A stretch of DNA of 64,000 nucleotides from Vescimonas sanitatis (GTDB lineage: Bacteria > Bacillota > Clostridia > Oscillospirales > Oscillospiraceae): the NCBI RefSeq assembly GCF_049060325.1, contig NZ_JBMGPW010000002.1:186001-250000 (forward strand), in the 5' to 3' direction. Both the position numbers and the translations under genes were made by a program. Every line of letters starts with the position of its first letter. Position 1 is the stretch's first letter. The notes under the pieces were generated by a model, which was given only the letters and a program-made list of their open reading frames with translations, ran no database searches and was not told the DNA's origin. Below, piece by piece: positions 50,688-59,787 of this stretch.

Positions 50688-52238
50688 ATGGAGAAGCGAT
50701 TACTGCCTACTGCGCTGTACTGTCGCCTGTCCCGGGAGGACGGAGACCGGATGGAGAGTGATTCCATCGGCAACCAGCGGAAGCTGCTGGAGGCGTATAT
50801 CGAAAATCATCCTGAGTTGGTGATGGCGGAATGCTATGCCGACGACGGCTATACCGGCACGAATTTCCAGCGCCCCGCCTTTCAACGGATGCTGCGGGAC
50901 ATAGGGAACGGGCGCATCCGCTGTGTGCTGGTAAAGGACCTGTCCCGTTTCGGCCGTGATTACATCGAAACAGGCCGCTATCTGGAGCGTTGGCTGCCGG
51001 AGCACGGTGTGCGGTTCATCGCTGTCACGGACAATATCGACAGCGACCGCGGCGCCTACGACATGATGATGCCGCTGAAGAATCTGTTTAACACCCAGTA
51101 TGCACGCGACATCTCCCAAAAGGTCAAAAGCTCCCTCCACGCCAAGCAGCAGCGGGGCGAGTTCATCGGGGCCTTCGCCAGCTACGGGTACTGTAAGGAC
51201 CCGCAGAATCATAACCGTCTGGTCATCGACCCGCCTGCGGCGGAGGTGGTGCGGCGCATCTTTACCCTGTTCGAAAACGGAATGGGAAAGATCCGTATTG
51301 CCAAGCAGCTGAACGAGGAGGGCATCCCCTGCCCCAGTGAGTACAAACGGCTCACCGGCGAAAAATATCGCAACAACCACCGGCTGGAAACCACCACCTA
51401 CTGGACATACGCTACCATCCACCGTATCCTGCAAAATGAGATGTACATCGGGAATATGGAGCAGGGACGGGACGACCGCCTTCAGATGCACGGGAAAGCC
51501 AAGCGGAAGGAGCGCTCCCAGTGGACGGTAGTATCCGGCACCCATCAGCCCATCATCGAAAAGGGCCAGTGGCAACGGGTACAAGCTCTGTTGCATGCCA
51601 ACGCCCGCACACCGGATTTTCAGCAGAATGTCAGTCCCTTTGCGGGCTTTCTCAAGTGTGGCGATTGTGGACGAGCCATGGTCAAGACCACCTGGGGTGG
51701 CAAAATCTTCTACACCTGCGGCTCGTATAAGCGCTACGGCGCGTCCGTGTGCAGCAAGCACTATATCGCCCATGATGTGTTGACGAAGGTAATACTGGAT
51801 GATTTGAACCAACTCATTGCCGGCGTGGAAAACCTCCACCAGCTGGCACAGCAGGGCGCGGCGCAGCGCCCGCGCTCCGGCACCGACCAACCCCAAAAGC
51901 TGGAAGCTGCATTGCAGCGCATTCAGCGCCGCCGCCAGAGCGCCTACGAGGACTATCAGGACGCGCTTATCTCCAAGGAGGACTTCCTCCGCTGCCGCGC
52001 TGATTATGACGCACAGGAGCAGGCGCTGCAGGCCCAACTGGACAAGCTGCGCGGCACAGCGCAGGACGATCCGCTATGTCTGCCGTGGGTAAAGGAATTG
52101 CTGGCGTCGGGGCAGCTGGCGGAGCTGGATCGCCCCACAGTCGCCGCCGCCATCCGGGAAATCCGCGTCTACGAGGGGAACCGTATAGAGATCGACTATC
52201 TGCTCCCGGAGGGCTGCCGCGCTCTGCTGGAGGGGTGA
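50688..52238 (+). CDS. Large serine recombinase
   Basis: This is a 516-residue site-specific recombinase. The N-terminal resolvase domain has the catalytic Ser15 in ALYCRLSREDGD, the SIGNQRKLL helix, and VLVKDLSRFGRDYIETG. The recombinase domain follows (about 165-290, SYGYCKDPQNHNRLVIDPPAAEVVRRIF). A zinc ribbon has CGDCGRAM and YTCGSYKRYGASVC. A coiled coil (about 400-460) follows. This is the Tn4451 TnpX-like/phage integrase layout. No other mobile genes lie nearby, so it may be the last trace of an element or the edge of one. A terminator follows. Confidence 0.92.
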   Translation: MEKRLLPTALYCRLSREDGDRMESDSIGNQRKLLEAYIENHPELVMAECYADDGYTGTNFQRPAFQRMLRDIGNGRIRCVLVKDLSRFGRDYIETGRYLERWLPEHGVRFIAVTDNIDSDRGAYDMMMPLKNLFNTQYARDISQKVKSSLHAKQQRGEFIGAFASYGYCKDPQNHNRLVIDPPAAEVVRRIFTLFENGMGKIRIAKQLNEEGIPCPSEYKRLTGEKYRNNHRLETTTYWTYATIHRILQNEMYIGNMEQGRDDRLQMHGKAKRKERSQWTVVSGTHQPIIEKGQWQRVQALLHANARTPDFQQNVSPFAGFLKCGDCGRAMVKTTWGGKIFYTCGSYKRYGASVCSKHYIAHDVLTKVILDDLNQLIAGVENLHQLAQQGAAQRPRSGTDQPQKLEAALQRIQRRRQSAYEDYQDALISKEDFLRCRADYDAQEQALQAQLDKLRGTAQDDPLCLPWVKELLASGQLAELDRPTVAAAIREIRVYEGNRIEIDYLLPEGCRALLEG

Positions 52239-52283
52239 GTGTACCCCAGCATACTGCTGACGATTTCCACGTCTACACCGTTT

Positions 52284-52328
52284 TATAGAAAAGACGTCCT
52301 GTTTTCCAGCGAAAACAGGACGTCTTTT
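52284..52328. terminator. Bidirectional terminator after the recombinase
   Basis: Stem AAAAGACGTCCTGTTTTC / GAAAACAGGACGTCTTTT with a CAGC loop, between convergent genes. Confidence 0.9.
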
Positions 52329-52336
52329 GCTTTTTA

Positions 52337-53074
52337 TCAGCTATGCGGGGCGGGCTGCGTTTCATCCGGGATAAACAGGGTCTGAAAGCGATTATCGAGC
52401 ACATGGACGGCTCCGACGCCGGATAGGCTTTGTGCGGCACGATCTGCCGCCGCGCGAAAGCCCTCGGTATCATCCTCCTCAAAGGGGAGGTGATACAGCG
52501 CGATCTGGTCAGCGTGCAGCTGCTCCCGCAGAAAATCCCGTCCGCGCTGCAGCGTGGCCCAAGGGAAGTTCAGCAGCGCAAGGCGCAGATGCCGCCCGTT
52601 CACCACGGGAAGCAGCTCCGGAGAGGCCACGGCGCAGTCACCGGGAAGCAGTATGCTGTCCCTTCCGCAGGTGATGGTGAGTCCGTAATGCGGCACACCG
52701 GCGAAAGCCATGCCGTCGTGGGTCAGTCGGTAAAAGTGCAGCGCCACCCCTTCGATGGATGCGGCGGCCTCCCTCCCCGACAGAAGCTCCTGCTCCGGAA
52801 AGTCCTTCTGCGGCAGAAACAACCGTGCCTTCGGCCAGCGGCGGCAGGCCTCCGCCGTCAAATGCGCCGCATAGTGATCTGGATGACAGTGCGTATATAC
52901 AATGGCATCCGGCGACTGAAAGGCGGCTTCGGACCACAGCCGCTGGAGCAGATGACTGTCCAGCGTGGAAAACCCCGGCACACGCGTATCGTGGAGCGCG
53001 TCTATCCAGATGCGGACGCCGCCCAGCTCCACGGAAACGCCTGCATTTGCGCTCAGCGTAACACGGATCGCCAT
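52337..53074 (-). CDS. MBL-fold metal-dependent hydrolase
   Basis: This is a 245-residue protein with the metallo-beta-lactamase fold. The metal motif THCHPDHYAAHL (HxHxDH), the ILLPGDCAV aspartate region, and the downstream His in LYHLPFEEDD are visible. The N-terminus ANAGVSVELGGVRIWIDALH is of the UlaG/L-ascorbate-lactonase-like or general MBL type. It is the last gene of the TRAP/2-oxoacid dehydrogenase operon, 11 bases after the E3 gene. It may hydrolyse a lactone, thioester or phosphate ester made in the pathway; this is inference. Confidence 0.85.
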   Translation of the reverse strand: MAIRVTLSANAGVSVELGGVRIWIDALHDTRVPGFSTLDSHLLQRLWSEAAFQSPDAIVYTHCHPDHYAAHLTAEACRRWPKARLFLPQKDFPEQELLSGREAAASIEGVALHFYRLTHDGMAFAGVPHYGLTITCGRDSILLPGDCAVASPELLPVVNGRHLRLALLNFPWATLQRGRDFLREQLHADQIALYHLPFEEDDTEGFRAAADRAAQSLSGVGAVHVLDNRFQTLFIPDETQPAPHS

Positions 53075-53085
53075 TCTGCGCGCCG

Positions 53086-54486
53086 TCAGTTCTTTGTGTG
53101 GATGGCACGCTTTTCCGCGTTCAGCGCGGCTTCGCGCATGGTCTCCGTGACAGTGGGGTGAGAGTGGATGGTGTCGATGAGCTCATCCAACGTCATCTCA
53201 CCACCGATGGCCAGCGCACCCTCAGCGATAAGGTCGGTCGCGCGGGGCCCGATGATATGCATGCCCAGGATCTCGCCATACTCCGCACCGGCGATGATCT
53301 TGACAAGGCCCTCGCCGCCATTGAGGATCAGTGCCTTGCCGTTGGCGCTCATAGGGAATTTGCCCACCTTGTAGGCAATGCCCTGCGCCTTACACTGCTC
53401 CTCGGTCAGGCCCACAGAGGCGGCTTCCGGCTCCATATACACGCAGGTGGGGTTGGTCTTTTCGCAATAGTGCGCCTCATGGCCGCAGATATTTTCTGCC
53501 GCCACCTCGCCCATGGCGGAGGCGGTATGCGCCAGCTGTGCATGGCCAAACACGCAGTCACCGATGGCGTATACGCCGGAAACGCTGGTCTCCATCTTAT
53601 CGTTGACGAGAATACGACCCTTATCGTTGTCGATCTTGCCGGCGGCCAGATCCAGCGCGGCGGTGTTGGCCTTGCGGCCGATGGCCACCAGCACCTTCTC
53701 CGCCTCGAAGCTGACGGTGTTGCCGGACTTATCCTTGCAGACCACCTTCGCGCCCACGGGGCTGTCCTCCACGGACTGCACGGGGCACTCCAGATGGAAC
53801 TCCATGCCCATTTTCTTCATGTGGGCCACCCCGATCTTCGTCAGATCGCCGTCCAGCATAGGCAGCATATGGTCCATGGCCTCCACCACGGTGATCTTCG
53901 TGCCGAAGGCCGCGTAGGCGCAGGCCAGCTCCAGGCCGATGACGCCGCCGCCGATGACCACCATGGTCGCGGGCAGCTTGTCCAGCGACAGCGCGCCGGT
54001 GGAGTCGATGCAGTTGGGGTTCTCCTTCAGACCGGGGATAGGCGGCTGGGCATTGACGGAGCCGGTGGCCACGATGATGGCATCGGCGGTCATGCTCTCC
54101 TTGCTGCCGTCGGGCTTGGTGACCTCAAGCTGCTTTTCGCCGGTGAACTTGGCGGTGCCGTCCACCTTCTTGACCTTGTTCAGCTTCAGCAGACCGGCTA
54201 CGCCGCTGGTCAGCTGCTTGCTGATGGCGTTCTTGTGGGCGATGACCTGGGGGAAGTTGACCTTCACACCCTCGACCTCTACGCCGATATCCTTGCCCTG
54301 CGTCCTGATCTGCTCCACCAGCTCGGCGGAGTGCAGCAGGCACTTGGTGGGGATGCAGCCTACGTTCAGGCAGGTGCCGCCCAGATATTGCCTTTCAATA
54401 ATGGTCACGTCCGCGCCCAGTTGTGCGGCACGGATGGCCGCCACATATCCGCCGGGGCCGCCGCCGATAACAATGATCTTTTTCAT
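53086..54486 (-). CDS. lpdA: Dihydrolipoamide dehydrogenase (E3)
   Basis: The 466-residue flavoenzyme reoxidises dihydrolipoamide with NAD. It has the FAD motif VIGGGPGGYVAAIRAAQLG, the redox disulfide in GGTCLNVGCIPTK, the second FAD motif VYAIGDCVFG, and the His-Glu pair in HSHPTVTETMREAAL. There is no N-terminal lipoyl domain. Length is standard. It is encoded directly after E2 (13 bases) and serves the same complex. Confidence 0.97.
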   Translation of the reverse strand: MKKIIVIGGGPGGYVAAIRAAQLGADVTIIERQYLGGTCLNVGCIPTKCLLHSAELVEQIRTQGKDIGVEVEGVKVNFPQVIAHKNAISKQLTSGVAGLLKLNKVKKVDGTAKFTGEKQLEVTKPDGSKESMTADAIIVATGSVNAQPPIPGLKENPNCIDSTGALSLDKLPATMVVIGGGVIGLELACAYAAFGTKITVVEAMDHMLPMLDGDLTKIGVAHMKKMGMEFHLECPVQSVEDSPVGAKVVCKDKSGNTVSFEAEKVLVAIGRKANTAALDLAAGKIDNDKGRILVNDKMETSVSGVYAIGDCVFGHAQLAHTASAMGEVAAENICGHEAHYCEKTNPTCVYMEPEAASVGLTEEQCKAQGIAYKVGKFPMSANGKALILNGGEGLVKIIAGAEYGEILGMHIIGPRATDLIAEGALAIGGEMTLDELIDTIHSHPTVTETMREAALNAEKRAIHTKN

Positions 54487-54499
54487 ACCGCACCTCGCA

Positions 54500-55735
54500 T
54501 CAAAGCAGGATCTCTACGGGCGATTGCAGCAGGTCGCGCAGCGCCATACCGAAGCGCGCCTCCACAGCGCCGTCCATGGCACGATGATCGAAGGTGCAGC
54601 AAAGACGCATGACCTGATGCTTTGAAATGGTCCCATCCGCCTCCATGACCAGCTCATCCTCCACCGCCGTGACGCCGAGGATAGCGGCATCCGGCTGGTT
54701 GACGATGGGCGTGAACATCTCGATGCCGAACATCCCCAGATTGGATACCGTGAAGGTGGAGCCCTTGTAATCATCAGGCGTAAGGCCGCCGTCCTTGGCA
54801 CGGGCCGCCAGATCCTTGGCACAGGCCGCCAATGCATCCAGACTCAGCTTGTCGGCATCACGGATTACAGGAACGATCAGTCCCGTGTCCAGCGCAACAG
54901 CCATGCCCAGATTGACGTGAGCGCGGTGAATGATCTGGCTGCCGTCAAAGCTGACCAGCATCTCAGGATGCGCTGCCAGACACTTTGCCGTTGCCTTGAG
55001 GATCAGGTCATTGACAGAGTACTTCTTTCCCGTCTTTTCCAGCAGTTCTCTGCGGAACTGCATCAGCGCCGTCACGTCCACCTTGGTGACCTGCGTTACG
55101 GGCGGGATCTCCGTGTGGGACTGCTGCATACGCTGGGCTACGACCTTCCGCATACCGGAGAGCTTCTCCACTGTGTCGCCGCCCATCTGCTCCGCCGCAG
55201 CAGCGGTAGGAGCCGGTGCAGCAGCGGCGGGGGCGGGAGCGGGGGCGGCGGGCGCTGTCGGGACCTGCGCGGCGTAGGCGCGGACGTCATCCGCACGGAT
55301 ACGTCCGCTGGTACCGCCAGGTATTACCTGCGACAGGTCAACGCCCAGCTTGGCAGCGATCTTGCGGGCCAGCGGGGATGCCTTGACACGACCGCCGGAC
55401 ATCTGACCGACGGCGGCAGGCACAGGCTCCACAGTGGCAGGAGCCGTATCGGCGGCAGCGGGCGCCGTTGTGCCGCTGCCGTCGGGAAGGGCCTCGCCGG
55501 GCTGGCCGATATACGCCATCAGCCCCTGCACGGGGATATCCTCACCCTCCTGTGCAACGATCTTCAGCAGTACGCCGTCCACCTCGCTGACCACGTCGTT
55601 GGTCAGCTTTTCTGTCTCGATGCTGGCCAGCACATCGCCGGCCTTGACGGTATCTCCCTCGGCCTTGAGCCACTGAGCGACCGTACCAGTCTCCATGGAA
55701 ACGCCGAACTGCGGCATTCTGATCTCAGTTGCCAT
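54500..55735 (-). CDS. Dihydrolipoamide acyltransferase (E2)
   Basis: The 411-residue core protein has one N-terminal lipoyl domain (1-80, lipoyl lysine Lys43 in IETEKLTND), a Pro/Ala linker, a peripheral subunit-binding domain (about 115-150, KASPLARKIAAKLGVDLSQV), a second Ala/Pro linker, and the acyltransferase domain with the catalytic FDHRAMDGA. The lipoyl motif ETEK and short length fit acetoin- or 2-oxoacid-type complexes of Firmicutes. The acyl product is unknown. Confidence 0.93.
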   Translation of the reverse strand: MATEIRMPQFGVSMETGTVAQWLKAEGDTVKAGDVLASIETEKLTNDVVSEVDGVLLKIVAQEGEDIPVQGLMAYIGQPGEALPDGSGTTAPAAADTAPATVEPVPAAVGQMSGGRVKASPLARKIAAKLGVDLSQVIPGGTSGRIRADDVRAYAAQVPTAPAAPAPAPAAAAPAPTAAAAEQMGGDTVEKLSGMRKVVAQRMQQSHTEIPPVTQVTKVDVTALMQFRRELLEKTGKKYSVNDLILKATAKCLAAHPEMLVSFDGSQIIHRAHVNLGMAVALDTGLIVPVIRDADKLSLDALAACAKDLAARAKDGGLTPDDYKGSTFTVSNLGMFGIEMFTPIVNQPDAAILGVTAVEDELVMEADGTISKHQVMRLCCTFDHRAMDGAVEARFGMALRDLLQSPVEILL

Positions 55736-55745
55736 ATGTGCCTCC

Positions 55746-56726
55746 TTATTCTTTTAGCAGAGCGGCTGCCTCGGCGGCGATGCGCTCGGGATTGGGATAG
55801 ATCTCGTCCTCCAGCTCGGCGCAGAAGGGCACAGAGGAGTTCAGTGCCGCCACGCGGCGCACCGGTGCGTCCAGCTGATCAAACAACTCCTCCATGATCT
55901 GCGCGGACAGCTCAGCGCCGAAGCCGCAGCGCTTGACATCCTCCTCGGCGATCAGTACACGGTGGGTCTTGCTGACGGAGTCGCGGATAGTATCCCAGTC
56001 CAGCGGGACGAGACTCCGAAGGTCAACGACCTCCGCGCTCACACCGTCGGCAGCCAGCTTTTCCGCGGCCTCCAGGGAGAAGTTGACCTGGCGGGCCCAC
56101 GTAAGGATGGTCAGATCGCTGCCCTCACGACGGATATTGGCGCTGCCCAGCGGGATTGGCGCAACATCGTCCGGCATCTCTACCTTCTGCGGGTAGAGGA
56201 GCTTGTGCTCCAGAAATACCACGGGGTCATCATCGCGGATAGCGGTCATGAGCAGGCCCTTGGCGTCAGCCGGCGTAGAGGGGCACACCAGCTTCAGGCC
56301 GGGAATATGGGCAAACAGCGCTTCCATGTTCTGGGAGTGCTGCGCCGCGCCGCGGCGGCCGGTGCCCATGGGCGCGCGGATCACCATGGGGATCTTGACC
56401 TGTCCGCCGGTCATATAGTGCAGCTTTGCCGCCTGGTTCATCACGGGATCCAGGCAGACGGAGATAAAGTCATTGTACATCAGCTCGACGATGGGGCGCT
56501 TGCCGCGCATGGCCGCGCCTACGCCGATGCCGGTGAAGCCCCATTCGCTGATAGGGGTGGCGATAATGCGGTCGGGACCGTACTTGTCCAGCAGGCCGAT
56601 ACACGAGCCGAAGGGACCGCCCAGCTCCCCGATATCCTCGCCCAGAACGATCACGTTTTCATCACGGAGCATTTCCTCGTCGATCGCCTCGCGGATGGCA
56701 GCGATCATAGTAGTCTTACGGCTCAT
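55746..56726 (-). CDS. 2-oxoacid/acetoin dehydrogenase E1 beta subunit
   Basis: The 326-residue subunit starts SRKTTMIAAIREAIDEEMLRDENVIVLGEDIGELGGPFG, typical of transketolase-pyrimidine E1 beta chains. Other family segments are EWGFTGIGVGAAMRGKRPIVELM and GRRGAAQHSQNMEALFAHIPGLKLVCPSTP. Its start overlaps the end of the E1 alpha gene by 4 bases. It pairs with E1 alpha to bind thiamine diphosphate. It is closest in style to AcoB-like chains, but pyruvate or branched-chain substrates are not excluded. Confidence 0.93.
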   Translation of the reverse strand: MSRKTTMIAAIREAIDEEMLRDENVIVLGEDIGELGGPFGSCIGLLDKYGPDRIIATPISEWGFTGIGVGAAMRGKRPIVELMYNDFISVCLDPVMNQAAKLHYMTGGQVKIPMVIRAPMGTGRRGAAQHSQNMEALFAHIPGLKLVCPSTPADAKGLLMTAIRDDDPVVFLEHKLLYPQKVEMPDDVAPIPLGSANIRREGSDLTILTWARQVNFSLEAAEKLAADGVSAEVVDLRSLVPLDWDTIRDSVSKTHRVLIAEEDVKRCGFGAELSAQIMEELFDQLDAPVRRVAALNSSVPFCAELEDEIYPNPERIAAEAAALLKE

Positions 56727-57712
56727 CGAACAACACTCCTTTCGTTGTCACAGGCATAGTTGTATTTCAGCACATCGGCAGGATCGGGCAACGGGGACTC
56801 CAGCGCAAACTGATACGCTTTTTCCATACGCGCCTCCACCGCCGCCTCCACGGCATCCATCTCCGCCTGTGTGGCAGCGCCCTCCGCCAGCAGGTATGCC
56901 TTGAATTTGTTGATCACATCGTTTTCATGAGCCGCCGCGTTATACGCCTCGGACATATACTTGCCCGGGTCTCCCACATAATGGCCGGTGTAGCGATAGA
57001 CATCGCACTCCAGCAGCACCGGCCCCTTGCCGCTGCGGGCATGGGCCACAGCCTTCTGCATCGCCTCATAGACGGCCAGCACATCTGTGCCGTCCACCAC
57101 ATCGCCTTCGATGCCGTAGCCCTGAGCGCGCTGGGCCAGCGTGGAGGTGGCGCAGGTGGTGTGGATGTTGGTCGACACGGCGTACTGGTTGTTTTCAATG
57201 AAATAAACAATGGGCAGCTTCCAGACGGCCGCCATGTTGATGCACTCGTGGAAGCAGCCCTGATTGGTGGCGCCGTCGCCGAAGAATGCCACGGATACCG
57301 CGCCGTCCCGATTGATTTTGGATGCCAACGCCGAGCCTGTGGCCAGAGGAATGCCGCCGCCGACGATGCCGTTGGCGCCCAGCAGACCGCTTTCCACCTT
57401 TGTGACGTGCATGGAACCGCCGCGGCCATGGCAGAAACCGCTTTCCTTACCGTAAAGCTCCGCCAGCGTATGCTCCACATCATCGCTCTTCATGACGCAG
57501 TGGCCGTGGCCGCGGTGGCTGGCCGTGATATAATCCGTGGATTCCAGCGCCATATTGGCGCCCACAACGGCGCCCTCCTCACCCAGGCAGACGTGGATGT
57601 TTCCCTTGATCTCACCCTTGAGGCCGCCCTCCATGGCGCGCTGCTCAAATTTGCGGACCTTCCAAAGGTTTTCCAGGACCTTCAGAAGAAATTCCTTTTC
57701 ATAGGTTGCCAT
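56723..57712 (-). CDS. 2-oxoacid/acetoin dehydrogenase E1 alpha subunit
   Basis: The 329-residue subunit contains the thiamine diphosphate motif beginning GDGATNQGCFHECINMAA and ending with NN in FIENNQYA. Also present are YITASHRGHGHCVMKSDDV and HGRGGSMHVTKVESGLLGANGIVGGG, which in the family bind cofactor and carry the regulatory loop. Architecture and length match AcoA-type E1 alpha chains. The 5' end overlaps the dehydrogenase gene by 14 bases; AGGAGGTTATGG fits its ATG. Confidence 0.93.
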   Translation of the reverse strand: MATYEKEFLLKVLENLWKVRKFEQRAMEGGLKGEIKGNIHVCLGEEGAVVGANMALESTDYITASHRGHGHCVMKSDDVEHTLAELYGKESGFCHGRGGSMHVTKVESGLLGANGIVGGGIPLATGSALASKINRDGAVSVAFFGDGATNQGCFHECINMAAVWKLPIVYFIENNQYAVSTNIHTTCATSTLAQRAQGYGIEGDVVDGTDVLAVYEAMQKAVAHARSGKGPVLLECDVYRYTGHYVGDPGKYMSEAYNAAAHENDVINKFKAYLLAEGAATQAEMDAVEAAVEARMEKAYQFALESPLPDPADVLKYNYACDNERSVVR

Positions 57713-58589
57713 TCCATAACCTCCTAAGATCTACTTTTGATTGGAACAGGTCGATGACCGCCGCTACATCCTCGTTGCCGCGACCCATATCCGCCAGCTT
57801 CTCCAGCAGCAAAGTGGACAAATCGCAGGCGGGGATATCGGCTCCCAGAGCGCGTGCCATCTCCTGCGCGTTGTGCTGGTCCTTCAGGTGGATCAGCACG
57901 CGGGAGGATGCTGTGTAATCTCCGCTGATCATCTTGCTACCCTTCATCGTCAGAACGGGACTGGCGGCTGCGCCGCCGGACAGCGCCTCCATGAGCCGTG
58001 TCAGGTCTACGCCGGCCCGGCGCGCAAGGCCGAACGCTTCGGCGATCAGTGTGATCTCACCGCCAACGATCAGGTTGTTGATCAGCTTGGCAGCATAGCC
58101 GCTGCCCAAAGGCCCCATGTACGTCACATGGGCGGCAAAGCAGGTCAGCAGCGGCATAATCCGTGTCACAGCTGCCTCGCTGCCGCCGCACATGGCGCTC
58201 AGCGTGCCCTTCTCGGCGCCGTCTACGCCGCCGCTGACGGGGCAGTCGATCAGCTCGACGCCCCGCGCAGCGGCCGGCGCAGCGCAGCGTTGTATGACCG
58301 CGGGCACTGAGGAGCTGGTGTCCACGACCACGGCGCCGCTCCGGCAATGCTGAACGGCTGCCTCCAGATTTGCCTGTACCAGCTCATTGCTGGGCAGGCT
58401 GAGAAAAATCACATCGCTTTTTTCCAGCAGCGCTGCGCTGTCCGGCTCAGGCGTACCGCCGGCCGCCGCCAGCTTTTCCAGCGCGGCAGGCACAATGTCA
58501 AAGCCGTACACAGGGCAGCCGCTTTTCTCCAGCAGCCGCCGCGCCATGGGAAGTCCCATGTTTCCAAGGCCGATAAATCCAATGTTCAT
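57699..58589 (-). CDS. Beta-hydroxyacid dehydrogenase (HIBADH/tartronate semialdehyde reductase family)
   Basis: The 296-residue NAD(P)-linked enzyme has the cofactor motif NIGFIGLGNMGLPMARRLL, the substrate loop DCPVSGGVDGAEKGTL, and the catalytic lysine in GSGYAAKLINNLIVGG, followed by HLKDQHNAQEMARALG. Family members act on 3-hydroxyisobutyrate, tartronate semialdehyde, sulfolactaldehyde or 4-hydroxybutyrate. Its place between the TRAP genes and the E1-E3 genes says it acts early in the same pathway. GGGAGGAATGATC fits ATG 58589. Confidence 0.9.
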   Translation of the reverse strand: MNIGFIGLGNMGLPMARRLLEKSGCPVYGFDIVPAALEKLAAAGGTPEPDSAALLEKSDVIFLSLPSNELVQANLEAAVQHCRSGAVVVDTSSSVPAVIQRCAAPAAARGVELIDCPVSGGVDGAEKGTLSAMCGGSEAAVTRIMPLLTCFAAHVTYMGPLGSGYAAKLINNLIVGGEITLIAEAFGLARRAGVDLTRLMEALSGGAAASPVLTMKGSKMISGDYTASSRVLIHLKDQHNAQEMARALGADIPACDLSTLLLEKLADMGRGNEDVAAVIDLFQSKVDLRRLWNGNL

Positions 58590-58645
58590 GATCATTCCTC
58601 CCACAAATGCAGGTTCCTTTTCCACACAGGCAAACCGCACCTTGC

Positions 58646-59689
58646 TTACTTCAGCATATCAATGAGCTGCTGGTAATCCGTGTACTTGTCATACACCTTG
58701 AGAGCCTTGCTGCGGAATAGCTCCGCGTTCTCCGGCGTCATCTCGTAGACCTCGATGCCGTAGTCATCGACCCATCTCTGCAGCGCCGCCTCGCACTCGT
58801 CGCGGGTATACTGCACCTGATAGGTGCAGGCCTCCTTGGCACACTCGTCCACAATGGCCTTCAGCTCATCGGAAAGGCTGTTGTACAGGTCGCCGTTGAT
58901 GACCATGAACATGATGCCATAGTTGGCCGTCCACGCGGTCACATAGTTCTGCACCTCCTGAATGGAGCTGGCATCGGCAACGGCGATGGGGTTCTCCTGC
59001 CCGTCATACAGCTTGGTCTGCAGGCCGGTGTAGACCTCAGCCCAGCCGGCAGTGGTGTAGTCCACGCCCCAGCTCTCATAGGTGGCGATCAGGATGGGAG
59101 CGCCGCCGATACGCAGCTTCAGATCGTACAGATCGTCAGGAGTCTTGACAGGGTGCTTGCGGTTGGTGAGGTAGCGGAAGCCGTTTTCGCCAATGCCCAG
59201 GCACTTGACGTTGTACTTATCCTCCATAGCCTTCATCAGGTACTTGCCGCCCTCGCCATTGATGAGCTTGCTGTCCACATCGTCATAGCTGTCAAAGAGG
59301 AAGGGCAGGTTGGGGATGTTGAACACGGTGTCAAAGTTGCCCCAAATGCCATCGGCCTGGAACGTCACATCGATGGTGCCGTCCATACAGGCCTGCACAG
59401 AGTCCGCCGTACTGCCGTTGGTCAGCTGGTCGGAGCAGTAGATGTCCAGCTTCACAGCGCCGTTGGTCTTCTCCTGCAGCAGCTCGCTGAACTTCTCCAG
59501 ACCGACGTCAAAGTTGGAGCCCTCGGCGCCGGAGGTAGCGGCGGTCCATGTCATCTTGGGGAAGCTGGAATCGCCGCCGCCGTTGCTGTCGCCGTCCGCA
59601 GCAGGGGTTTTGCCGCTATCACCGCAGGCAACGAGGCTCAGCGCCATGACAAGCGCCAAAATGAGGGCCAGAAATCTTTTTGCTTTCAT
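58646..59689 (-). CDS. dctP: TRAP transporter substrate-binding lipoprotein
   Basis: This is a 347-residue binding protein. The lipobox is LSLVAC (Cys22), followed by a linker and the DctP fold: KLDIYCSDQLTNGSTADSVQACMDGTIDVTF near residue 80, the LKLRIGGAPILIATYESWG region containing the carboxylate-binding Arg, and VYTGLQTKLYDGQENPIAVADASSIQEVQNY. It captures an organic acid outside the membrane. It follows dctM after 98 bases and a strong hairpin that may raise its relative level. Confidence 0.94.
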   Translation of the reverse strand: MKAKRFLALILALVMALSLVACGDSGKTPAADGDSNGGGDSSFPKMTWTAATSGAEGSNFDVGLEKFSELLQEKTNGAVKLDIYCSDQLTNGSTADSVQACMDGTIDVTFQADGIWGNFDTVFNIPNLPFLFDSYDDVDSKLINGEGGKYLMKAMEDKYNVKCLGIGENGFRYLTNRKHPVKTPDDLYDLKLRIGGAPILIATYESWGVDYTTAGWAEVYTGLQTKLYDGQENPIAVADASSIQEVQNYVTAWTANYGIMFMVINGDLYNSLSDELKAIVDECAKEACTYQVQYTRDECEAALQRWVDDYGIEVYEMTPENAELFRSKALKVYDKYTDYQQLIDMLK

Positions 59690-59742
59690 AAGTAGTTCCT
59701 CCTAAAATAAATCATTTTGATATGGTGCATGCTTGGGCGGGG

Positions 59743-59770
59743 GCCGCCTGCCTGTACGCAGGCAGGCGGC
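59743..59770. other. Intercistronic hairpin between dctM and dctP
   Basis: 12-bp perfect stem GCCGCCTGCCTG / CAGGCAGGCGGC with a TACG loop and no T-tract. Likely an mRNA-stabilising or processing structure that gives more binding protein than permease. Confidence 0.7.
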
Positions 59771-59787
59771 AAGGGGGGGAGAGAAAG

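Noticed and set aside
53098..54612. 504-codon + strand frame opposite lpdA
   Set aside because: Shadow of dihydrolipoamide dehydrogenase, whose motifs are unmistakable.
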